A DNA stretch of 19,999 nt from positions 1 through 19,999 of the forward strand of contig JAGPHL010000026.1 in NCBI GenBank assembly GCA_018055515.1, given 5' to 3'. The position numbers and the translations under genes are program-made. Every line of letters starts with the position of its first letter. Within the stretch, counting starts at the first letter, position 1. The notes under the pieces were generated by a model. The model was not told the origin of the DNA, did not search any database, and worked only from the letters and a program-made list of their open reading frames with translations. The DNA comes from Anaerolineae bacterium (GTDB lineage: Bacteria > Chloroflexota > Anaerolineae > B4-G1 > SLSP01). Of this stretch, positions 1-7,678 are shown piece after piece.

Positions 1-147
1 GTCGGTCGCGCTGGTGCCGGGGTTGTATTGGCCGAAGGGATAGACGTCCTTGGCCCGCAGCAGCGCGTCGCCGATGGTACGGCTTGCAGTTCCGGCGGGG
101 AGGAATTCGTCGAAGAAGTGTTGGGTGAAATCCTTTTTACGGTCCAT
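1..147 (-). CDS. Partial CDS, N-terminal 49 residues; function uncertain (possible C25/caspase-like relation)
   Basis: An open frame runs from an ATG at 147 leftwards off the window edge. The start is well supported: GGAGGTG lies 4 bases upstream of the ATG, and an in-frame TGA sits at 160-162, so no longer N-terminus is possible. The 49 visible residues begin MDRKKDFTQHFFDEF and contain TIGDALLRAK followed by a Gly/Pro-rich turn (FGQYNPGTSATD). That segment reminds me of the region after the catalytic core in gingipain-like C25 peptidases (an 'iGeALlrAK' helix), which would be odd so close to an N-terminus. The likeness is from memory only. The gene may be a remnant or an unrelated family. 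It is divergent from the amidase gene at 516, and a promoter for it is seen at 282-310. Confidence 0.5.
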   Translation of the reverse strand, partial: MDRKKDFTQHFFDEFLPAGTASRTIGDALLRAKDVYPFGQYNPGTSATD

Positions 148-281
148 CCTGCACCTCCATCAACAACACCTTTCACACCAGAACGAACCAAAAGAGGAGA
201 AGAGCACATCCCGTTGAGCCTCCAGTTCATGGGGAAATGACGCCGGAAAGCCGAACAGGTGAAGAGGCTCAAGGCAGCTTC

Positions 282-310
282 ATTGTGTAGCCGTTTTGCA
301 GGAATGTCAA
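282..310 (-). promoter_or_regulatory. Sigma70-type promoter for the leftward partial gene
   Basis: On the minus strand a perfect TTGACA (310-305) is separated by 17 bases from CACAAT (287-282). Transcription would start near 275, leaving about 128 bases of leader before the ATG at 147. The leader holds no terminator that I can see. Confidence 0.5.
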
Positions 311-327
311 TAGCCTGTCTGTTTTGG

Positions 328-343
328 TTGAATTTAAGTTCAA
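328..343. promoter_or_regulatory. Near-perfect 16-bp palindrome, operator-like
   Basis: The sequence TTGAATTTAAGTTCAA matches its own reverse complement at 14 of 16 positions. It lies just upstream of the -35 box of the leftward promoter, where an activator would bind, and about 120 bases upstream of the rightward amidase promoter. No regulator gene adjoins it, so the binding protein is unknown. Confidence 0.35.
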
Positions 344-462
344 AACTAACCTTCCGGTGGATGAGCGGGACGGGCTGGCTGAGGGCGCAAAGCGCGCCGG
401 GAAAGCCATGCAAAATCACTGGTGAGGATCTCGGATTTATCCAACCGTAACCGCCTTGAAAC

Positions 463-510
463 TTTTGAGGGGGAAGTCAGTGCTATGCTGAAATTATCAA
501 AGAAAGGAGG
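463..510 (+). promoter_or_regulatory. Extended -10 promoter candidate and ribosome binding site of the amidase gene
   Basis: TGCTATGCT (481-489) is an extended -10 (TGn plus TATGCT). The -35 is poor: TTTTGA at 463-468 with a short 15-base spacer, or TTGAAA at 456-461 with a long 22-base spacer. AGAAAGGAGG at 501-510 is a strong ribosome binding site 5 bases before the ATG at 516. It decides that start. Confidence 0.4.
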
Positions 511-515
511 TTGGT

Positions 516-3500
516 ATGGCTACCCGTGGGTCTTCCTTGAGGCGATGGGTCTGCTGTTTGGCCCTCGCCGCGGTGTTTTTGCCCGGTTTTGTGGGAACGC
601 CCTCGTCTTTTACCAACGCCGCTCCTGTGGAACTTCGTGCTTACACCTGGACACTTTCTGCAGAGGATTTTGAGGCGGGTGAGTTCACCCAAACGGCCTT
701 TGAAGCGGGACAGCTGCAGCTGGCCCATGCCGAACGCGGCAGTTACGTCACTGCCGCTCACCGCGCGCCCTTCTCCTTCATCGCCGTGGGGGCGGAATGG
801 CGCGCCAGCCTCTCCGCCGGCGCGGAGCTCGAGCTGGCGCTCCGCCTGAGCCGGGATGGCCGCACCTGGGGCGACTGGCAGCCCCTCTACGGCGAATTGC
901 AGGGCGACCGCTGGTTCGGTGAGAACCTGGTCACACTCGAAGACGCGCAGTGGATGCAGGCCCGCTTTACCTTACGGGGCGCGGCGCGGGTCGAAGGCCT
1001 CACCCTCACCGCCATCGCCGTTTCCGGCGCGCCGACGCTCGAACAGGCGCGCGCACAAGCCCGACCGTTGTCCAGCGCGGGCGCTCCGCAGCCCTACATC
1101 ATTCCCCGCGCGGCCTGGGGCGCCGACGAGTCGCTGATGACCTGGCCGCCCGAATACGCGCCCGCGAAAAAACTGATCCTGCATCACACCGCCACCTCCG
1201 GCGGCAACGATCCCATCGCCGAGATTCAGGCGATTTACTACTATCACGCCGTGACATTGGGCTGGGGCGACATTGGCTACAACTACATCGTGGACAAAGA
1301 CGGCAACATCTACGAGGGCCGCGCTGGCGGACCGGATGTGATCGGCGCCCATACCCTGGGCTACAACGCCGGCAGCGTCGGCATCGGCAACCTGGGCAAC
1401 TACAGCAGCAACGCTCCTACGTCTGCCATGTGCGACGCGAACGCGGCCCTGGCTGCCTGGTACGGAAGCCGCAGCTACCTCCATCCCCTGGAAAGCAGCC
1501 TCTTCAACGATCGCGTCACCCCCAACATCGGGGGACACCGGGACTACGTCGCCACGGCCTGCCCCGGCGACGCCTTCTACGCGCAGCTGCCGGCCCTCCG
1601 CACCGCCGCATGGACGCTGCTCAGCCGCTACACGCCGCCCTATGCTGCCGCCTATCTGGGGGATACCACGCCCTCGATGATGCTGATCGGCAGCACCGTC
1701 GAAGTGAGCCACACGCTGCGCAACGTCGGCACGCGGACCTGGTATCATCTCGCCGATCCCGCCTCCGGCACGCCCTATCACCTGGGCTATCACTGGTACG
1801 ATGACGCGGGCGATCAATACGTCCAGCCGCCGGCGGAGGATCATCGCACGCCGCTGCTCACCGACATCCCCTACGGCGCGCTGACGACATTCCCCTCGGC
1901 GCTCCTCACCGCGCCGCACACCCCCGGCGAGTACACCCTCAAGTGGGACATGGTCCACGAAGGGGTGACCTGGTTCGCGGCCTACGGCAGTCCCACGCTG
2001 GACGTGAACATCACGGTGACGGAGCCGGTGACGATCACCGGGTTTATCCGTGACAATCGCGGCGCGGCGGTGCCCGGCGCGCAGGCGACGGTCATGACGG
2101 GGACGCTGGCGACGACCGACGCTTCGGGCTACTACAGTTTCACCGCGCTGTTCCCCGGCGCTTACACGCTCCAGGCCCATGAGCCGGCCCCCTTCACCCT
2201 GCCCAACGGCGATCCGGCATACCTGCAATTGGGCGGCGGCGAGACTGCCTCGGTGACACTGGTGCTGGTTCCGGAGGATGACGTCATCCGCAACGGGAGC
2301 TTCGAGGCGGGGTTGGAGCATTGGACGGTCACCCGGCCCGTGACGGGCACGTATGCGCGCGCCAGCGACAAGGCGCACACGGGCCATGGCGCCGTGGAGT
2401 TGCGCGCTTTGGGGGGCCGGCGTGTGGAGCTGCAACAGGTCACGCGGTTGCCGGCGGCCGTCGTCTCGCCGACCCTGTCGCTGGGCTTTACGGCGCCCGC
2501 CGCCGATCCCGGCGATGTGCTGCGGCTCCTGGTGGAGACGCCAGGCGGCGTCGTCTCGCGCACGCTGCCCTATGGCGCGGGCTGGCAGCACGGGTGGACC
2601 GAGGTCGCGGCGGCGGCGGGCGAGCCGGTCACCGTCACCGTGCGGCTGGAGGCGGACGCCGATGCGCTGCCGACGACGGTCTTCCTGGACGAGATCACGT
2701 TGGGGAGCGGCGGCGCTTACGGGTGGCGTCATCATCGGGTCTATCTGCCGCTGGCGCTCCGCGAGCACAGCGAGGCGCCGCCGTCGCCGGCCTGTGCGGA
2801 GCTGCTGATCAACGGCGATTTCGAGACGCGGGTGGGCTGGGAGATCCTGCCGACGGTGTATCGCGCGGCCTACGTCACTGCGCCGACGCACGCCGGCAGC
2901 TGGGCGCTGCGGACGGGCATCGTCGAGCCGCAGGCCAACGTCTATTCCTACTCCTCCTTCCAGCAGAGCTTCACCGTCCCCGCCGACGCGGTCAGCGCCG
3001 ACCTGAGCGCCTGGCTCTACAGCGTCAGCACCGCGCCGGAGAGCGACTTGCAGTACATCCTCCTCCTCGACGCGGGGGGTGCGGTGTTGAAGACGCTGTG
3101 GCACAACCGCGACGACGCCCGTGACTGGCAGCCGTTCACCTTCGACCTGCTCCCCTATGCCGGACAGACCGTCACCCTGCGCTTTGGCGCTTACAACGAT
3201 GGCGAGGATGGCGTCACGGCGCTGTTTGTGGATGACGTCTCCGTGCAGGCCTGCCGTGGGGTGGGAGAGCTGGTGTTCCTGGATACGGCAGCTTCGCCGC
3301 CGGCTTTCCATCTGGTCAACCGCAGCTCTCTCAGCGACACCCTGGTCCTGCCGGCGCCGGGGGTAGATCCCCTCAGCGTGCAGCTGGCCGGAGGGCACCT
3401 CTACTATTGGAGCTGGACGACCAACCACGTGATGCGGCTCCTGCCGTCGGCAACGCCCGTGGCGTTGCCTCTGCCTGCTCCGGGCGGCGCGTATCCTGCT

Positions 3501-4229
3501 TTTTCCGTCCGCCCGGATGGGAGCCAGCTTGCCTGGAGCGTTTCGGAGGATCTGGGGGATGCCTTGCTCAGCCGTCTCTATCTGGCCGACGGGTCAGGGC
3601 TGAATCCGCGCTTGCTGGTGACACGCACGTACTCTTATACCATTGGCCCGCGCTACTTTGATCCCTTTGCCTGGAGTCCCGATGGGAAGACGGTGTACGC
3701 GGCGCAGATGTACGCCGGCATCGGCGGTTACATTCTCTTCCCCTGGAGGCCGTATTCCCTGGCGATCAACACCGCGAACGGCGCGGTGAGAGCCCTCAAC
3801 GCGCCCACTTGCGGTTGCGATGCGGCGCTCTCGCCCGACGGGCTGACCTTCGCCTATCTGAATTACGTGAACGGACGGCAAGACCTGGTGTTGCGTGACC
3901 TGGTTACCGGCGTCGAGCGCGTGATTCCGGGGACGCCGGGCTACGGGCAGTGCGGCGATCTGCGCTTCACGTCCGACAGTGCCCGGCTCGTCTATGCCGA
4001 AGCGCGAGGGAATCCCGATCCTTTGCCGGAGCGCTACAATCTGCGGCTGGTGTCTCTGGCAAGCGGCGAGGTCACCCCGCTGTTGAGCGCTGTGGAGGAA
4101 CCCTCGTTGCGCGTCATCGGCTGGCTGGAGGGGGACGTCGTCATCGTCACCGAGTCGGGGAGCGAGCGGGTGAACGCCGCCGGCCGCACCCATTTTTCGC
4201 CGTACCATTACATCGGCAGGTTGCCGTGA
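516..4229 (+). CDS. Secreted N-acetylmuramoyl-L-alanine amidase (PGRP/amidase-2) with multidomain C-terminus
   Basis: The 1237-residue protein begins with a signal peptide (RR near residue 10, hydrophobic core about 12-26). A beta-rich segment follows, then an amidase-2/PGRP domain at about 195-365. That domain cleaves the amide bond between N-acetylmuramic acid and L-Ala of peptidoglycan. Zinc ligands visible are His223 or His224 (ILHHTA), His341 (GGHRDY) and Cys349 (ACPGD); the GYNYIVDKDGNIYEGR core is also present. Downstream come a CARDB/NBR1-like beta domain (about 380-500), a carboxypeptidase-regulatory-like domain (about 505-585), two NGSFE/NGDFE jelly-roll-like modules (from about 590 and 766) separated by a VYLPLALR linker (about 739), and a TolB-like beta-propeller region (about 918-1237) with SPDG repeats. 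It probably acts outside the membrane on its own or foreign peptidoglycan. The gene is monocistronic. Most PGRP amidases are far shorter, and the role of the C-terminal 870 residues is unknown. Confidence 0.9.
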   Translation: MATRGSSLRRWVCCLALAAVFLPGFVGTPSSFTNAAPVELRAYTWTLSAEDFEAGEFTQTAFEAGQLQLAHAERGSYVTAAHRAPFSFIAVGAEWRASLSAGAELELALRLSRDGRTWGDWQPLYGELQGDRWFGENLVTLEDAQWMQARFTLRGAARVEGLTLTAIAVSGAPTLEQARAQARPLSSAGAPQPYIIPRAAWGADESLMTWPPEYAPAKKLILHHTATSGGNDPIAEIQAIYYYHAVTLGWGDIGYNYIVDKDGNIYEGRAGGPDVIGAHTLGYNAGSVGIGNLGNYSSNAPTSAMCDANAALAAWYGSRSYLHPLESSLFNDRVTPNIGGHRDYVATACPGDAFYAQLPALRTAAWTLLSRYTPPYAAAYLGDTTPSMMLIGSTVEVSHTLRNVGTRTWYHLADPASGTPYHLGYHWYDDAGDQYVQPPAEDHRTPLLTDIPYGALTTFPSALLTAPHTPGEYTLKWDMVHEGVTWFAAYGSPTLDVNITVTEPVTITGFIRDNRGAAVPGAQATVMTGTLATTDASGYYSFTALFPGAYTLQAHEPAPFTLPNGDPAYLQLGGGETASVTLVLVPEDDVIRNGSFEAGLEHWTVTRPVTGTYARASDKAHTGHGAVELRALGGRRVELQQVTRLPAAVVSPTLSLGFTAPAADPGDVLRLLVETPGGVVSRTLPYGAGWQHGWTEVAAAAGEPVTVTVRLEADADALPTTVFLDEITLGSGGAYGWRHHRVYLPLALREHSEAPPSPACAELLINGDFETRVGWEILPTVYRAAYVTAPTHAGSWALRTGIVEPQANVYSYSSFQQSFTVPADAVSADLSAWLYSVSTAPESDLQYILLLDAGGAVLKTLWHNRDDARDWQPFTFDLLPYAGQTVTLRFGAYNDGEDGVTALFVDDVSVQACRGVGELVFLDTAASPPAFHLVNRSSLSDTLVLPAPGVDPLSVQLAGGHLYYWSWTTNHVMRLLPSATPVALPLPAPGGAYPAFSVRPDGSQLAWSVSEDLGDALLSRLYLADGSGLNPRLLVTRTYSYTIGPRYFDPFAWSPDGKTVYAAQMYAGIGGYILFPWRPYSLAINTANGAVRALNAPTCGCDAALSPDGLTFAYLNYVNGRQDLVLRDLVTGVERVIPGTPGYGQCGDLRFTSDSARLVYAEARGNPDPLPERYNLRLVSLASGEVTPLLSAVEEPSLRVIGWLEGDVVIVTESGSERVNAAGRTHFSPYHYIGRLP

Positions 4230-4275
4230 AAAAAAGCCCCGGTCGCCCGCCGTTTGAGGAAGGCTGCGACCGGGG
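4229..4275 (-). terminator. Intrinsic terminator for the lipoprotein operon
   Basis: A perfect 10-bp stem (4266-4275 with 4237-4246, ccccggtcgc/gcgaccgggg) is followed on the minus strand by C and seven Ts (4235-4229). The T-tract overlaps the stop codon of the convergent amidase gene, so the site ends leftward transcription right at the 3' edge of that gene. On the plus strand no T-run follows, so it is directional. Confidence 0.8.
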
Positions 4276-4334
4276 TCGAGGAGGAGATCGCACCGGAGAG
4301 CGTTCGGTGCGGAGGACACTCAAGGTTCATCGTG

Positions 4335-4367
4335 GGCCGCGGGGCGGGTAGAGCTCGCCCCGCGGCC
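4335..4367 (-). terminator. GC-rich 12-bp hairpin 7 bases after the lipoprotein stop codon
   Basis: A perfect stem (4335-4346 with 4356-4367, ggccgcggggcg type) encloses a 9-base loop. No T-run follows on either strand. It may be a 3'-end stabilising or pausing hairpin rather than a terminator. A true T-tailed terminator lies 60 bases further on, so the operon ends in tandem hairpins. Confidence 0.55.
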
Positions 4368-4374
4368 TTACAGT

Positions 4375-4689
4375 TCAATTCACTTCCGAATAGTCGCAGA
4401 GGTTGTTGCCGTTGCCGTCCACGTAGAGCCGGCAATGCCCGGGAAAAGGATCGTTGACCCTGCCATGCGGGCAGCGGGTGACGACGCGGGTTGCGGCAGC
4501 GGTCGGCGTGGCCGTGGGGACCGCTGTGGCCGCACTTGGCGTCTCCAGGGCCGCGGGTGTGGCCTGCGTGGTGCCGTTCACCGCGGAGGACTTGCTCTCG
4601 TCGTTGAGGCAGCCGCTGAGCAGGGCCGCCGTCGCAGCGCCGCATACCAGGAGAAACTTCCGCCGTGTCATGGGTTTATCCGCAATCAT
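4375..4689 (-). CDS. Small Cys-rich lipoprotein with CPxG...C...DxNGNxxCDxSE tail
   Basis: The 104-residue protein starts with a twin-arginine-like motif (TRRKFLL, residues 8-14) and a hydrophobic stretch ending in a lipobox LSGC (Cys27), so it should be lipid-anchored outside the membrane. A Thr/Ala/Pro linker (about 38-66) leads to a compact tail with Cys73, Cys86 and Cys98 in a CPHGRVNDPFPGHC ... DGNGNNLCDYSE pattern. I recall this tail from proteins of Chloroflexota and sulfate reducers, sometimes linked to redox membrane proteins. The DxNGN part looks like a calcium loop. Function is unknown. The start at 4689 is favoured by GAAGG 6 bases upstream; the internal Met7 has no ribosome binding site. 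The gene begins 14 bases after the membrane-protein gene, so the two are co-transcribed. Confidence 0.75.
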   Translation of the reverse strand: MIADKPMTRRKFLLVCGAATAALLSGCLNDESKSSAVNGTTQATPAALETPSAATAVPTATPTAAATRVVTRCPHGRVNDPFPGHCRLYVDGNGNNLCDYSEVN

Positions 4690-4703
4690 CTTCGACCTTC
4701 ACG

Positions 4704-4991
4704 TTATGCTTTCCCAGGGAGTTGCTTTCCCAACGTCCGCTTGGTCATCGTGAGAATCCAGGTCCAATGCAGGATCAGATGCAAGGTCACCCCCGCGATC
4801 ATGGCGATGCTGGCGAAGGTGTGCAGGTCATTCCACAGACTAAGGCTGATGCCCAGAAAGGCCGGTCCTGTCGCGGCTTCCAGATTCAGCCATCCCAGCG
4901 GTGCCAGGAAGGTCAAGCCGCTGAGCGCGCTTAGCACGAATGCTATCAGAATTACACTATCTACCAAATAATTCATTTGCGCCTTTTTCAT
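4704..4991 (-). CDS. Small DUF4405-like membrane protein with conserved histidines
   Basis: A 95-residue protein with two confident membrane segments (about 8-31 and 58-81) and a likely short re-entrant hydrophobic stretch near 42-52. His57 (NDLHTF), His71 and His75 (GVTLHLILHW) match the pattern of DUF4405 and cytochrome-b-like two-helix domains, where such histidines can hold haem. That assignment is by resemblance. The start at 4991 has GAGGTG 7 bases upstream; an alternative ATG at 5006 would put that ribosome binding site inside the gene. It is the first gene of a two-gene operon with the Cys-rich lipoprotein, which suggests a membrane redox module with an external partner (inference). 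Confidence 0.7.
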   Translation of the reverse strand: MKKAQMNYLVDSVILIAFVLSALSGLTFLAPLGWLNLEAATGPAFLGISLSLWNDLHTFASIAMIAGVTLHLILHWTWILTMTKRTLGKQLPGKA

Positions 4992-5026
4992 TTCACGACA
5001 CCTCATCTCGATGATCTACGATGCTG

Positions 5027-5059
5027 ATGATACCAGGGAGTTGTTAAGATGCAGTTAAG
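5027..5059 (-). promoter_or_regulatory. Extended -10 promoter with Pho-box-like direct repeats
   Basis: On the minus strand CTTAAC occurs at 5059-5054 and again at 5048-5043, exactly 11 bases apart. TGGTATCAT (5035-5027) follows as an extended -10. The repeats sit where a -35 box would be, which is the arrangement at PhoB/PhoP/SphR-activated promoters. The site would control the DUF4405-like and lipoprotein operon. The regulator identity is inference. Confidence 0.45.
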
Positions 5060-5129
5060 GTCGGGCCGATTGGCGAAGGGACGGAGGAAAATGACCCGGA
5101 ATTTTCATCTTGGGGTTAGAATTTGAGCC

Positions 5130-5158
5130 TTGTGTAAGTTCTGGCTCTGTGCTACAAT
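5130..5158 (+). promoter_or_regulatory. Sigma70 promoter of the LCP gene
   Basis: TTGTGT (5130-5135), a 17-base spacer and TACAAT (5153-5158) preceded by TGC give a near-consensus extended promoter. Transcription should start near 5165. The leader is about 70 bases to the ATG at 5236. Confidence 0.7.
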
Positions 5159-5235
5159 GTTTGTCGGACAGGCGATGACGTTACCTGCCGGGCGTTGTGA
5201 ATCCGTTGCGTTTCATTCATGGCAAGTGGACTGGT

Positions 5236-6750
5236 ATGACCCAATCACAATTCCGGACCCTGGCGTTGTTCCTCCTGGCCATGCTCCTCATTGGCGTGGT
5301 CATGCTCTATCTCAGCATTTCCTGGTCGCACGCACTGTCTGAGCTGGGACCGACGCTGACGCCGGCCGTCGCGGTCGCGCTGGCGGCGCCGGAGCCCACC
5401 GCGGCCCCGCCGACGCCGACCGTCGAGCGCCAGGAGCCGCCCACCTGGACTCCTACCGGTACGAGCACGCCCTGGCCTACGGTCACGCCTTCACCTACCC
5501 CGACGCCCTCCCCAACGCCCTCGCCTACCGCCACCCCCACGCGGGTCGTCAACCCCGGCCGTCCCACCCTGGCGCCCCTGGACGTGACGCCGACGCTGCA
5601 CCCCTCGCACACCATCACCATCCCCACGCCGGTTCCTCTGTTGTACATCCCGAAAGAGGCCATCACGATCGTCCTTCTGGGCAGTGATCAGCGCCCGGAT
5701 TGGGACAACTGGCGCACCGACGCGATCCAGTATCTCGTCATCTACCCCGATGTGCCTTCCGTGACGCTCCTTTCCATCCCGCGGGACCTCTACATCTTCA
5801 TCCCCGGCTTCTGGATGAGCCGCATCAACACCGCGGATATGACCGGCGCGGTGCACAACTATCCGGGCGGCGGTTTTGGGCTGCTCAATCAAGCGTTGCT
5901 CTACAACCTGGGGATCAGCGCGGACTATTACGTCAAAGTGGACATGGCGGGGTTGAAGGGGCTGGTGGATGCGTTGGGCGGCATTGACATGCCGGTCCAT
6001 TGCCGGCTGGAGGATTACTGGCCCTATCCCAACGAGGCGGGGGAATACGACTGGTTGGTGCTCGAGCCGGGGATGCAGCACATGGACGGTCGGCTCGCGT
6101 TGTGGTACGCGCGCACGCGCAAGACGACCAGCGTTTTCTCACGCGAGCAACGGCAGCAACGAGTGCTGGAGGCGATGTGGCGGAAGGCCAAGCAGGCCAA
6201 TCTGTTGGAAGCCGCGCCTGCGCTGGTGCAAGAGCTCAGCGGCCTGTATCAGACTGACTTAGGGGTAGGAGATATTCTCGCCCTGGCGGTGACGGCGGCC
6301 CGGCTCAGCCCCGTGGACGTCCGCACCTACAACATCGGGCGCGCGCAGGTGATCCCCTACACGACCCCCCAGGGGGGAGCGGTCTTTCTGCCGGTGTGGG
6401 AAGAGATCGAGCCGATCTTGCAGGACGTGCTGGCCAAACCTGCCAGCAGCCGGGCGCTCCAGGCGGCCATCCCCATCGAGGTGTGGAACGGCTCCGGGCA
6501 CGAGGGCTGGGAGTACCTGGCCGGGGATTGGCTGATCCATGCGGGCTACGAGCCTATCTACGCGCCGGCGGACGCGCTGTATCCTCAGACGCGCTTGCTG
6601 TTTTTCGGCGAGAGCACCAAAGGCAGCGGCTTGACCTGGGTGCAGAACTTCTTCCGCGTGCGTCAGGAGAACGTCCTGCTGACCCCCGATCCCGCCGCGC
6701 CGGTCAAATTGCGGCTCATCCTGGGGGAAGACTACAATTCCTGTCGGTGA
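5236..6750 (+). CDS. LytR-CpsA-Psr (LCP) family cell-wall ligase-like protein
   Basis: A 504-residue protein with an N-terminal signal anchor (about 7-29), then a long Pro/Thr-rich wall-spanning stalk (about 50-130). The LCP catalytic domain (about 140-345) carries LLGSDQR, WRTDAI, LSIPRDLY and RINTADM, the residues that bind the pyrophosphate of a polyprenyl-linked glycan. A LytR_C domain follows (about 411-495, starting IEVWNGSG). LCP proteins transfer glycopolymers from undecaprenyl carriers to peptidoglycan or other surface acceptors. I chose the ATG at 5236 because it directly precedes the anchor. A GTG at 5197 would add 13 residues but has no ribosome binding site. The gene has its own promoter (5130-5158) and converges on the ABC permease gene across an 8-bp repeat array. 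The stalk matches an extracellular domain held away from the membrane. Confidence 0.88.
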   Translation: MTQSQFRTLALFLLAMLLIGVVMLYLSISWSHALSELGPTLTPAVAVALAAPEPTAAPPTPTVERQEPPTWTPTGTSTPWPTVTPSPTPTPSPTPSPTATPTRVVNPGRPTLAPLDVTPTLHPSHTITIPTPVPLLYIPKEAITIVLLGSDQRPDWDNWRTDAIQYLVIYPDVPSVTLLSIPRDLYIFIPGFWMSRINTADMTGAVHNYPGGGFGLLNQALLYNLGISADYYVKVDMAGLKGLVDALGGIDMPVHCRLEDYWPYPNEAGEYDWLVLEPGMQHMDGRLALWYARTRKTTSVFSREQRQQRVLEAMWRKAKQANLLEAAPALVQELSGLYQTDLGVGDILALAVTAARLSPVDVRTYNIGRAQVIPYTTPQGGAVFLPVWEEIEPILQDVLAKPASSRALQAAIPIEVWNGSGHEGWEYLAGDWLIHAGYEPIYAPADALYPQTRLLFFGESTKGSGLTWVQNFFRVRQENVLLTPDPAAPVKLRLILGEDYNSCR

Positions 6751-6774
6751 GCCGCCTTCCCCCTTCTGCTTTCC

Positions 6775-6822
6775 CGCCTTTTCGCCTTCTCGCCTTTTCG
6801 CCTTTTCGCTTTTCCGCCTTTT
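6775..6822. repeat. 8-bp tandem repeat array, consensus CGCCTTTT (minus: AAAAGGCG)
   Basis: Six contiguous octamers (cgcctttt, cgccttct, cgcctttt, cgcctttt, cgcttttc, cgcctttt) fill the space between the convergent LCP and permease genes. Degenerate copies flank it on both sides. The same octamer family recurs at 19813-19892. No terminator is seen here apart from this array. Confidence 0.8.
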
Positions 6823-6829
6823 TGCTCGC

Positions 6830-7669
6830 CTACTTCGTGGCCCCCAGCGTCAACCCCTCGATGAAATAGCGTTGCAGGAAGATGAAGAGCAGCACCGTCG
6901 GGACGGTAGCGATCAGGGCGCCGGCGACAATCACCGTCCAATCCGTCACGTATTGCCCTTGCAGAGTCGCCAGACCGGCGGTCACAGGTTTGAGCGCGTC
7001 CGTCCGCAGCAGCACGATGGCCCACAGATAATCGTTGAAGATCCACGTGAATTCCAGCGTCGCCAGCGCTGCCAGCGCCGGCAGCGTGAGCGGCATCATA
7101 ATCTGCGCCCAGATGCGGAATTCCCCACAGCCGTCAATGCGCGCCGCTTCCAGAATCTCCCCGGGCACGGTGCGCATGTAGTTGCGGAGCAGGAAAGTGC
7201 AAAAGCCCAGCTGAAATGCCGTGTGGAAGAGGATCAGGCCCAGGTGCGTGTCATACAGCCCCAGCGCGTCGGTCAGCCGGAACACGGGCAGGAGCAGCAC
7301 CTGAAATGGCAACATCGTCCCGCCGACGTAGAGGAAAAACAGCAGCCGGTTGCCGGGGAATTTGAAGCGCGCCAGGGCATAGGCGGAGAGCGAAGAGAGC
7401 AGCAGCGTCGCAAATAACGCGGGGATGGTGATGATGAAGCTGTTGGGCAGGTACTTGTGCAGCCCGCCGCGATTCCAGGCGGTGACGAAATTCTGCAGGG
7501 TCCACTCTTTGGGGATGGCGATGAATCCCTGGGTCAGGATGTCGTCGTTGGTCCGCACCGACGTGAGCAAGGCCGTCAGGAAGGGCAACAACCAGATGAG
7601 GGTGATGAGGACCAGCAAAAAGAAGCCCAATGTCCGCCAGGGTGAACTGAAAAACTTCGCTGTTGACAT
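6830..7669 (-). CDS. Carbohydrate ABC transporter permease (MalG/CUT1 type)
   Basis: The 279-residue inner-membrane protein has six predicted membrane segments, the first at about 14-36. It carries the EAA loop EAARIDGCGEFRIWAQIMMPLTLP (about residues 185-208), which contacts the ATPase. MalG-type permeases pair with a MalF-type partner to import oligosaccharides or polyols. The start has AAGGAGG 5 bases upstream, and that ribosome binding site overlaps the stop codon of the preceding permease gene (9-base gap), so the two are translationally linked. No ATPase gene is in the cluster; as in many CUT1 systems it may be a shared MsmK-like subunit encoded elsewhere (inference). This is the last gene of the leftward transporter operon. 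Confidence 0.92.
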   Translation of the reverse strand: MSTAKFFSSPWRTLGFFLLVLITLIWLLPFLTALLTSVRTNDDILTQGFIAIPKEWTLQNFVTAWNRGGLHKYLPNSFIITIPALFATLLLSSLSAYALARFKFPGNRLLFFLYVGGTMLPFQVLLLPVFRLTDALGLYDTHLGLILFHTAFQLGFCTFLLRNYMRTVPGEILEAARIDGCGEFRIWAQIMMPLTLPALAALATLEFTWIFNDYLWAIVLLRTDALKPVTAGLATLQGQYVTDWTVIVAGALIATVPTVLLFIFLQRYFIEGLTLGATK

Positions 7670-7678
7670 CGCGCCTCC

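Larger units (their letters stand above)
148..515. other. Divergent intergenic region between the partial gene and the amidase gene
   Basis: This 368-base stretch has no credible gene. It holds the leftward promoter (282-310), the palindrome at 328-343 and the rightward extended -10 and ribosome binding site (481-510). The short frames crossing it lack ribosome binding sites and recognisable protein sequence. It is noticeably more AT-rich than the flanking genes around 290-350. Confidence 0.6.

Noticed and set aside
972..3428. 818-codon open frame antisense to the amidase gene
   Set aside because: It is Arg/Gly-rich without any recognisable domain, has no clear ribosome binding site, and follows the third-position GC bias of the real gene on the other strand.
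4208..4645. 145-codon minus-strand frame across the lipoprotein and terminators
   Set aside because: It lies out of frame over the lipoprotein gene, which has a signal peptide and lipobox in its own frame.
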